From contig CAZAYY010000001.1 in assembly GCA_964489525.1 (NCBI GenBank), positions 211,285 through 275,284 of the forward strand: a stretch of 64,000 nt of DNA, given 5' to 3'. The number at the start of each line of letters is the position of its first letter. The first letter of the stretch is position 1. The DNA comes from CAZAYY01 sp964489525 (GTDB taxonomy: Bacteria > Chloroflexota > Anaerolineae > Anaerolineales > JABWBV01). The translations under genes were made by a program, and so were the position numbers. The notes below the pieces were generated by a model. That model saw only the letters and a list, made by a program, of their open reading frames with translations, searched no databases and had not been told where the DNA came from. Shown in pieces: positions 57,901 through 61,265 of the stretch.

Positions 57901-60817
57901 GATTACCGCCTCGGCGGGTGGCGTATTTACCCAGACCGCCATCAACCTGGCCCTGCCGCCGGGGACGAGCATGTATTTGGGCGAGGTGGAGAACGTCTCA
58001 CTCGAATCGACCACTGCCGACTGGTACTGCACCAACCGCCCGGTGATCCACAACAACTTCACCCTGCCGCCGGGCTTCCGCCGGGCGGACGTGGCGCGGG
58101 CTACCTTCTACATGAACATCAACGCAGACCGCAGCTGGAAGAACGTGCTGCCGCACGACGTGGAACTGCTGATTAACGGCAGCACGATTGGCAAACTGGT
58201 CAACGTTATCCCGACCGGGCTGTACACCTTCCCGATTGACCCCGACTTCCTGAACGAAGCTCTGGCCGGGCCGAGCGCCAACCGGATCACCGTCAGCACC
58301 ACCCACCTGAACGGCGGGCATTATGTGGTGGCTTCGGACATGACCGTTTCGATCTGCATGAACACCTACCGCGAGTGGGTGGCCGCCACCAGCCAGGCCG
58401 AAGCCGACCAGCTCGTCTTGCAGCGCAGCTACCTGATCCCGGCGCCCACCACCCTGGACGTGGAAGTGCTCTCCCCGGCCCCGGGTGAAACGCTGACCGC
58501 CAACCTGCCGGTTAACCTGAAAATCCGGGTGGACGATGACGTACTCTCGCCCCTGTTCTACACTGTGATTGCGGAAGCCGACAACGGCGATGGCACGGTG
58601 CTGCTGTTTGACGACGGCCGCCACGACGACGGCGGCTACAAAGACGGCATCTACGCCGGCACCTGGACCCCGCTGACCCCCGGCCCGGTGACCCTGACGA
58701 TTGGGGCGGAGAGCTGCACGATCACCGGCCAGGCCGTGATCAGCCTGACGGTGGGCGCGCTGGACTATGCGGTAGAGATCACCCACGCCGCCCGGACCGC
58801 AGGTGCGGCCCTGCTCGAAGCCTCAATTGCCCCCCCGGCCGCACTCCTGCCCGCCCCTCCCCTGACCGAAGTCAGCTGGCCGGCCTTCCACCTGGGGGTG
58901 GTTGCCCCGGGTGAGGTAGAGAGCACGGCAGCCCATGTCTTGGCCCAAACCCTGGAGGGCCTGGCCCCCGGCGAAGTGCGCAGGGTAGCCGAAGGCACCC
59001 GGGTGCGCTATACTGGCCCCTCCGGCGCAGGGGAGCTGGCCCTGCCCCCGCTCTACGTGACCGCCGAGCGCATGCTCTCGATCACCCCGCCCGTGCACAG
59101 CGTCAGCCCGTCCGGCAGTGTGGTGTACACGGTGACCCTGACCCGCCCCGGCCCGGCTGGCGATCAGCCGACGCTTCCCTTTACCCTGACCCTGGCCGGC
59201 CTGCCCGCTGGCTGGGCCAGCCCGCTGCCGGAGGTGCACCTGTCGGGTGGGGAAACCGTGCACATGCCATTGACTGTGACCGTTCCGGCGGGTGAAGCCC
59301 TGGCCGCCTACCCTTTCAGCGTGGCGGCGCGTAGTGGCAGTGTGACCGACCAGGCCGGGGCGCTGCTGCTTGTGGAAAGTGGGCTGACCCTGGCCATCCA
59401 CCCGCCGCTGCAAACCGCCCTGCCCGGCCAGCCGGTGGAATATACCCTGGCTTTATCCGGTACAGCCGGTGATTTCACCCTCGACATGCAGGGGCTCACC
59501 CAGGACTGGCGCTCCTCCCTCCCGGCCCAGGTTTCCCTGGCCCCTGGCGAACTGCTGACCCTGCCCTTCACCCTGACCGGCTACAGCCCGGCGGGGGCGC
59601 GTGCCTTTACGATTTCCGCCCAGCCGTCGGGTGCGCCCTCCCCAACGCCAGCCGCCTCGGCGGGGGCGATCGTCTTCCTGCAGGGCGAATACCGGGCGGG
59701 GTTGGCCATTCTGCCGCCGCTGGTCACAGGCGGCCCTGGGGTGACAGCCCTCTACACCCTGACCCTGACCAACCTGGGCAGCCTGGCCGACACCTACACC
59801 CTCGAACCCACCCTCCCGGTTGGCTGGGACGCCGCCCTGCTGGTGGCCCAAAGCAGCCAGCCGGTTGGCGCTGAAGCGCTGACCCTGCTTCCGGGCGCCT
59901 CAACCCAACTGCTGCTGCTGGTCACCCCGCCCGCCGGAACCCAGCCGGGCAGCTACCCCATTGTCGTAGAGGCTTCCTCGCCATCCAGCCAGGGTGCCCG
60001 GGTCGAAGCGGTATATGAAGTGGGTGGGTTTGGTGTAAGTGTACAGATTGACCCGGCCGAGCGCACCCTTGATGGACGAGCCCCGGCCACCTGGACCGTG
60101 ACCGTAACCAACCTGGGCAGCCAGCCCGGTACCTTTGACGTTTTCTTAACCGGCGTGCCGGCCCTTTCCGGGCGCTTTGCAGCCAGTGGCGGCCCGACCG
60201 CCCAGGTGACCCTGAGCGTCGGGCAGAGCCAGGCCCTGCTGTTTACCGCCAGTGACTTCTCCTTCCTGGCCCCGGGGCCGTATCCCTTCGAAGCCGTAGC
60301 TCGCCTGGTATCCAACCCAGCGATTGCCAGCTCGGCGGCTGCCTCGCTGACCCTGACAGGCTTCCACGGCCTGGAGGTTGCCCTCGACCCGCCCGCCCAG
60401 GTTACCGAACTCACCGAAAACCTGCTGACCCTGGTGGTAACCAACACCGGCAGCCTGGCCAGCTGGTACACCGTGGACCTGTTTGCCCCCGGCAGCCAGC
60501 CCCCGGCGCTGCCCTTCCGGGTGTATTTGCCGATCTTGTTCAGTAATTACCAGAACCCGATTGACTGGCCCGATCCCACTCCGCCTAACTTCATCTCCGT
60601 CTACAGCAGCGCGGACCGCATCTACCTGCCCGCCGGGGCCGTGGCACGCATTCCGGTAGTGGTAATGGTTGGCCCCTATTCGGTGGACGAACCCAATGCG
60701 TATTTTGTCCAGGCCCATGTCACAGCCGACAGCGGCCTCGAAGCCGAAACCGAAGCCACCCTGGTCGTCCAGGCAGAGTTCCCGCTCAAAGTCTACCTGC
60801 CCATGATCATGCGCTGA
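42968..60817 (+). CDS. Giant exported protein 3: transglutaminase-like domain, nine jelly-roll modules inside an SdrD/Cna-B domain, Big_1 and NEW3-like arrays, YLPMIMR tail
   Basis: This is a 5949-residue protein. A signal/anchor segment (about 38-65, GVGLLWIIGLALGLALT) follows an unusual repeat-coded N-terminus. A transglutaminase-like fold lies at about 272-421 (AGNSTDLSSLLVAMLRASGI, then DHWWVEAYLPGQGWTNLDPS); the usual catalytic Cys position reads Ser, so activity is doubtful. NEW3/CARDB-like modules (about 1318-1545) and a Big_1 module precede an SdrD/Cna-B region (2107-2268). Nine jelly-roll modules occupy about 2328-3700, after which Cna-B-like sequence resumes. Eight Big_1 modules (3755-4564), an Fn3-like segment, a metal-site-like HDDGGYKDGIYAGTW (about 5218) and five NEW3-like modules (5370-5840) follow. 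The protein contains VYLPILF (5852-5858) and ends VYLPMIMR. TTGGAGGTG precedes ATG 42968. Surface scaffold or adhesin by architecture. Confidence 0.9.
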   Translation: MQPVKSKRNTVSPFSSQSVRNAYSHINAYSHYKGLFRGVGLLWIIGLALGLALTIDPLILQQNALAASQPGQPWLSSEAPQDSALQPMAAQETSFAQWALFNETLPPALAVSRVQSDYQLTNGSTIVVTYTVTNQQFPADPPEIPAGLSSEDVLALLADYNLVNDPNTIHNVLLRLQTDLPYTFLPDETGGQPAAQPSVSPVGVLAWDLGALPPQASQTVVVAFDASSLAGINDFTPLDDGAAAWGSLGGRMVTAQAYPAQLAPPSVGDWLQWTVDADRYDPEMLNQAALLGQDPLRIFAYVQSLGYEVYTGSLRGTRGTLWSQAGNSTDLSSLLVAMLRASGIPARYRHGELSPTQAAQLVDSMFPQPTRFTGYVPAGQALSSPQTDPSLLAEASDHWWVEAYLPGQGWTNLDPSFSNAAVGQQFATPLPASDRLAELPDAIRHKITIALEVEDYHPLNAGFGGLRRTLPLSQTFNTVELTGKPVALAHLVESKPTPGLVFTAISHKYTPYLLVGEREIIGETYQELFTNFPLGTIFRTGAWLKFTVLPPGGPAEYFERELVDKIGAEARWTGATLGIKQEGSDALFTDSDIYTTWFWPNLVPAYALEQAQARTLNLVDEINADLTILQTLYPKTNRTAAEDAQLRQVRARFQSNMASYLGNIGIAFGELADRNLVESGEGLFVKAYYAAPRIVTTSVEPDDQGALFSMDLRKTGARAIPYPGQVLTASVTFNIVKGIVESGMEGVVLEANTGQQAVTTAWLFSQAAEQDIPSWVVTYDNLDALNTLGISEQGKARIIQALVQGKFVVVPGQAVAVQGSVETYTGWWEVDPLTGETIGVMDNGLHMAALEYIADIGAVAGPFVDFMLGFTSYALGFVAYHVDKAIGSGTFDLPGYLTTVGNASRGLACLTGLSGIYAGVSCAGGLDLFGDGQKAAEQYFSRVVTADPPLPEQFQAMPLRDLSQPVVVGVVSAPAVYPAGPLDLALETSFMQLTGAGSAAFRTEAAPAAFSFQMLNLAEGDLYDAQGNLLEQVSPSNGSLLAIPEGGAFGSGQAYLLAEASNLSDFPVSLELGGDSGEIGVSLYAPAVDGLGGGSSWGPFSAQVGGDAPSVFTIAGADVTAGGRVYSAADYGPFRVETTSAVALAGSGPGAAPLFSPAGIGLALTLDNNTLIFGPAAGSGLVGATPLDPAALSTNGLALAAFSGEVLVEEQNAGLDSYTLAGPAAFFTLALDPAQSAPAPLTAASFTLDLAANFAGSYTVTVTAPEGWFVELTSSGEVQALPPIGAAPGEYPILVVVQSVEYPALFLSAVHTVTLAPYEGLDLAVQPEPLITVPMGGDQPAQVPDAAYTIILTNTSSSAYTYTLEISGLPDDWALLSLPGSSITLPAGGVGVVGLYVAPPISAGLPPAGTTYPIQVAAESNTGLIASDSIVFTMPAVPFANLALDPQIVTAVPGGLAGFTLTLENIGNAVGNFTLQATLPGPDWALAAPLNSPVALAAGQTSTQQGAVQLPTGVSIGAQYRVDVEVESGPTDSFTLLVYSESALSVQQAAENAAGACSLGGGAAISLSAGLSFLGTALNDLEASCQDGDCDPGLQTRVVSALNALAAIVETTYPLNAAATLDGENLAQALSDLAAEFANAADPIGEAKHVQAAELVAELENSICTLAAHRLDVMFVPASLVALENSSLPLALQVTNRGSLTTTALLTLTLPAGVSADWAEDSLTLAPGQTASLPITLQTSALGQYLLQAEFEALEWRNPGVSSGSLPPGLTQANLAVLDAFLRVGQVLPTPSFVETGAGVDVMVLADLINQTNLPMSTQAVVELLGPGGVVSDTLTQSLDILSASVPVRLNLGAFETASLPAGVYTVTVAFTDDQGDLIPYASSYGLLGVGVAIEASASVYPAVVPPGDWVVTTTIQTSLSPAVLTALAPRSVPVETAEAAEIVQQPIVHQPAGLALRAPGSAETLISSGASNQLSAASNLEAAASNVGAALPSLDATASSLEVAAVALLSSTITVTSPHLADGQDAALVEVVARDASLNPLSGVLVWLAATGSDNHFAPISGTTNISGVFTATLTSTFPEVKRLSAVLGDGASAAQFLGPVWVDFTGASLQGSLFSDANANNLQEPGEAGLGGVAVSLYDAASGVLVRATATDAQGVYTLTHLLPGQYRLEPAALVEFAYSGSQVLTQTLAAHDVQTGLDFGLYTVARVSGQVWNDLDQDGQRDFGEGPLAGALVSAYDDSQALAASQFTGADGQYAFALPADLPTAPQNFVFNGGPCELSCPGPLPLFEPDTARVVNGDFSLNPAQPLDPAFFPSNYDFSTGDLTGWSASGAAVTVVSDTFNLDGPYLRLNAVGTYADSSAFTVPAGATALQFNYYNWTNRNAAESVPLTVYLLTGAGFSVSINLGTYQGTANQGWRTAVVDLQTYQGQVVKLRIASDTDGFRAGRARVDNFWLVDAVPGWSAANMRYTQVVSDGYNLDGAHLYFSLFDQYVRSAPLTIPPGTQSLRFNYWSYTAASSTANGPFTVYLLSGPDYATQTLLGSFSSSFVQGWQTGVIDIRAYQGQTVRLRFNTDTNNFGTSKLRLDNIFLAQEVPGWDLSDARNIFISAWDNAENQDSGVYSPANTGFEEIPAALAEPDQVANPNFDSSPVPLDPGLYPANYDFSSGLLDGGWTASNINATVVSDTYNTAGPYLRLNATNIYADSPVFLVADDAVSLRFTYYAFTNRSAVETAPLSVYVLTGEGYAVSTLVGQVWGSRNHGWQQAQLDLSAFAGQVIRLRFNSDTDGFRSGRAFVDNLSLWGGIPGWTVSDARVVDVFTPDVDEGSGPYLLLDAHNQAATSDPLVLPACDAASLAQGSLVLTFRYFNWAPRNALETSRMDVFVLSGSDYSLSTNVGTFWGSFNDGWQTGRVDLSAFACAADPAPVRLRFQSDSDGFRAGRSRLDQLSLSPAVPGWAVGDARFSWPALPGAEVPGLPGELPNPNFDAGWGALPLLGAPDNPDFDLGRSPLPTASYPANYDFSSGDLGGWTVSSASVSVVEDASSGLVPEIEGPYLLFDAYNQTATSPIFMLPDDAQSVRFWYLNWTNRSATEQVPLNVYVLNGANFETSTLIGVVYGSQEDGWKEGRLDLAAFVGQPVRLRFQSDTNGFRAGRARLDSLSLNSEVPGWTLSSAEQIVIQPSGGLDGPFVWINQRGQYIEQTLQIPADAQRLQFSYFAWTERNPDENVPVFVQVLPSDEAGSAIVTEGTFYGSLNSGWHTVSADLTAFQGQTVTLRLASDSDGFRAGKAYFDRLSFERSVPGWEVSNGELVGLSNEQAPPGSGVPGTGSHLLLDAHRQWAATPPFRLGENVSAITFDYLAWTERNPAENTPMYLEVLTAVYPSPGSEDLAFGVVTRVGTANGSRNLGWQEATFDLSDFRGRVIRLRLASDSDGFRAGKAWVDNLRFETNAPGPGGWVDSNPAGAFLLLNRNNLQADSAPFFVLTDTQSVQFAYLAWNQEDGDQSIPLTVYALAESGPVQVATQLGQVTGAWVDGWKTATLDLSAFRGRVIRLRFASDTNSFRDGRAAVDAVTLLAGAPGAALGSLTPPGGNFMRLSQPNLQATSSEINVPIGSPYLHFDYFNSSTNGELNSIPLVVRVLSGPDYATVTILATLNSRGVDGWRQAALNLGAFQGQTIRLRFESSANSFSGAYNLLDNVYLAPASGLPPGDLANYTIEEINPPGFTSSTPDSLEINVAAGLGQLGLDFGDYRIDRYLSSLEAAPAEVTADGVESAVVTVTLRAGDGSPLAGYAVELLASGSELLFEQPAALTDAFGQAVGRVRSTFAPQVALVSARTLEDGVTLAAAVPVTFTPGLPDVDMSGLEAAPPAVVANGVDTAVYTVTLRDAFGNLVPGVPVEMMAIPDAATTLTVTAALTLTNAAGQVTGTLAADSDAWVSLWAYLPGQAITLTQGAQVRFSRVDPLISTVIATPDTALANGADPIVLTVTLLDSNSQPLPGRPVTLAGAPGLAALPLTNAAGVVTATLTSETVGPVTIQAWGDGILLAAQAVLTFTVGPVDPDASTLVAVPQTVIADGVSAATLTAHLVDSFGHPIAGKTVQFQAEGLVGSAPNPPSAVTDAGGIAQSSLASAQIGQAQVWAVVAGDLLTLTQQAAVAFVPGPADLAASTVVITPTAALADGIETVTISATLRDASGHLAANRQVQLVLSGGANTVLPGTLANTDASGQVQFSVRSSVVGERQVGLTDLAYGANLVLGSFEFIVGPVDPDASRLTVSKPAVFVGPFDQATVTALLLDAYGHPVPGKSVLIQSSVPLTLTQASLLTDADGKVSAVVQSSVVQTATFTAFNQTDTLTLTEQASITFIAGPASAVQSTFGMTPLSLVADNIQTAVITATLRDAAGNPLVNRWVQLLVSGSSNRVLPSASQNTNHLGQVTYSLASAWAEIKSVSLRDVSGNVTLAVGQIEFLPGDLDPARSTLTAKPGRAAADGISQVTLTIQALDALGNPLAGLPVEIYGASAGITLIQPAAPTDALGYATASLTSTVPVTAVLQAGVDGILLTSDVTVLFEPVYAFSFEIFPVTPVSEPGRSEVVVHPDVGVGGAANFTLRLVNTGYLPDSYTLSLVGLDPAWVSGLDEPNVTLPAGGIWEQTIAIQPTGLADVCQAVGSYPFSVDAAAAAAPLQSVPAQVNFVSNPVISNLLPGGGTGLGGTTALFRWQTSVDASGTVFLRPLGATEYTQYPGSGGTIHQVSVSDLERNTVYEWYATSESDCGSESSAVRTFEVLNGVVFTMPQYTFELERDYNQIVSLNVFNQDVISHTIVITLENPSDELIIGFLGEGSIDAPFVLQPGQTHSMDLAIHAQDVTQEDFILTARLEATNPGRNGPIEHSVPIHIHIEIPYFDFSLEQVSFDPLTLATTYKITNHGDPLTDLAVTSAVTGTDASTLAQVFLMPSMVHGYLKTGQSFTFTAYPALDSGFQSLSGTITASAGGVFTQTAINLALPPGTSMYLGEVENVSLESTTADWYCTNRPVIHNNFTLPPGFRRADVARATFYMNINADRSWKNVLPHDVELLINGSTIGKLVNVIPTGLYTFPIDPDFLNEALAGPSANRITVSTTHLNGGHYVVASDMTVSICMNTYREWVAATSQAEADQLVLQRSYLIPAPTTLDVEVLSPAPGETLTANLPVNLKIRVDDDVLSPLFYTVIAEADNGDGTVLLFDDGRHDDGGYKDGIYAGTWTPLTPGPVTLTIGAESCTITGQAVISLTVGALDYAVEITHAARTAGAALLEASIAPPAALLPAPPLTEVSWPAFHLGVVAPGEVESTAAHVLAQTLEGLAPGEVRRVAEGTRVRYTGPSGAGELALPPLYVTAERMLSITPPVHSVSPSGSVVYTVTLTRPGPAGDQPTLPFTLTLAGLPAGWASPLPEVHLSGGETVHMPLTVTVPAGEALAAYPFSVAARSGSVTDQAGALLLVESGLTLAIHPPLQTALPGQPVEYTLALSGTAGDFTLDMQGLTQDWRSSLPAQVSLAPGELLTLPFTLTGYSPAGARAFTISAQPSGAPSPTPAASAGAIVFLQGEYRAGLAILPPLVTGGPGVTALYTLTLTNLGSLADTYTLEPTLPVGWDAALLVAQSSQPVGAEALTLLPGASTQLLLLVTPPAGTQPGSYPIVVEASSPSSQGARVEAVYEVGGFGVSVQIDPAERTLDGRAPATWTVTVTNLGSQPGTFDVFLTGVPALSGRFAASGGPTAQVTLSVGQSQALLFTASDFSFLAPGPYPFEAVARLVSNPAIASSAAASLTLTGFHGLEVALDPPAQVTELTENLLTLVVTNTGSLASWYTVDLFAPGSQPPALPFRVYLPILFSNYQNPIDWPDPTPPNFISVYSSADRIYLPAGAVARIPVVVMVGPYSVDEPNAYFVQAHVTADSGLEAETEATLVVQAEFPLKVYLPMIMR
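43022..43063 (+). repeat. Repeat insertion in the N-terminal codons of giant gene 3
   Basis: TAATGCGTACTCGCA occurs exactly at 43027-43041 and 43045-43059, an 18-bp offset that codes NAYSHI-NAYSHY. The ends GTAATGCG and CGCATTAC are inverted. The tract lies between the start codon and the hydrophobic segment, so it lengthens the cytoplasmic n-region of the signal. It looks like a spacer-type repeat incorporated in frame. Confidence 0.7.
49940..54080 (+). repeat. Nine tandem jelly-roll (CBM-like) modules of protein 3
   Basis: Modules of about 110-150 residues start near 49951, 50354, 51000, 51390, 52050, 52470, 52870, 53330 and 53715. Each runs GW-xxS, GPYLxL, a SLxFxYxxWTNRxAxE strand, PLxVYVLxG, GSxxxGWxxxxLDLSAF and ends GQxVRLRFxSDTxGFRAGRA. 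The last two modules lose part of the signature. The fold resembles carbohydrate-binding or CUB-like beta-sandwiches; ligand unknown. Confidence 0.8.
54225..56660 (+). repeat. Eight Big_1 (invasin-like Ig) modules of protein 3
   Basis: Units of about 95-105 residues begin STLxAxPxxxxADGxxxxx then VTVTLxDxxGxPLAGxxVxL and end in a VxFxxGPxDPDAS linker. They match the bacterial Ig-like domain 1 of invasin/intimin-type proteins, which build rigid extracellular rods. Confidence 0.85.
59075..60490 (+). repeat. Five NEW3/NPCBM-associated-like modules near the C-terminus of protein 3
   Basis: Successive units start LSITPPVHSVSPSGSVVYTV, LAIHPPLQTALPGQPVEYTL, LAILPPLVTGGPGVTALYTL, VQIDPAERTLDGRAPATWTV and VALDPPAQVTELTENLLTLV, each about 90 residues with a GLPxGW-like centre. 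They resemble alpha-galactosidase NEW3-type Ig folds. Confidence 0.75.
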
Positions 60818-60832
60818 CGGGAATGACCCCTG

Positions 60833-61000
60833 AATTAATGTAGTTGCGAATTTATTCGCACGGTAGGGGCACGAAATTTCGTGCCCCTACCGGAGGGTGT
60901 TGGAACCTCAATCATGCCGTAGGGACAGGTCGCCATGCGGCGGAGGGGGTTGTGGGGAAACCATCCCCAATTGCGGCAAAATGATTCCCGCAGCACCCGC
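60833..61000. repeat. Dispersed repeat element, copy B, with 32-bp palindrome
   Basis: Closely matches copy A over about 168 bp. It begins 16 nt after the stop of giant gene 3; the identical 32-bp palindrome is at 60861-60892. Differences from copy A are mainly in the 60894-60915 stretch and scattered single bases. Confidence 0.85.
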
Positions 61001-61265
61001 ACCCCCGCCTGTTGTTCTTGACATTTATCACAGTTACTCCGAACGGCACAGCCGGAGAAATCTTTCCCAGCTCCCAACTCCTGGCCCCCGGCATGTCTCT
61101 GCGAGCGCAGCAAAGCAATCTCATGGCCCCAACCTCCAAATTTATGATAAACTCTTCTCTGTTCTAAATACCCCACAACTTATTTGCCAGCGGAAGTTGT
61201 AGTTTTATTTCCCCTTGCACCGCACGGTGGCTGCGGCATTTCCCATTGCCCCAATAGGAGATTTT
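61001..61265. repeat. Spacer between giant genes 3 and 4
   Basis: Holds CACAGCCGGAGAAATCTTTC and CAGCTCCCAACTCCTGG segments (about 61048-61085) and a GCGAGCGCAGCAAAGCAATC piece, all of the spacer-repeat type. An AT-rich stretch with TATGAT (61143-61148) may hold the promoter of gene 4, but no good -35 is seen. Confidence 0.5.
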
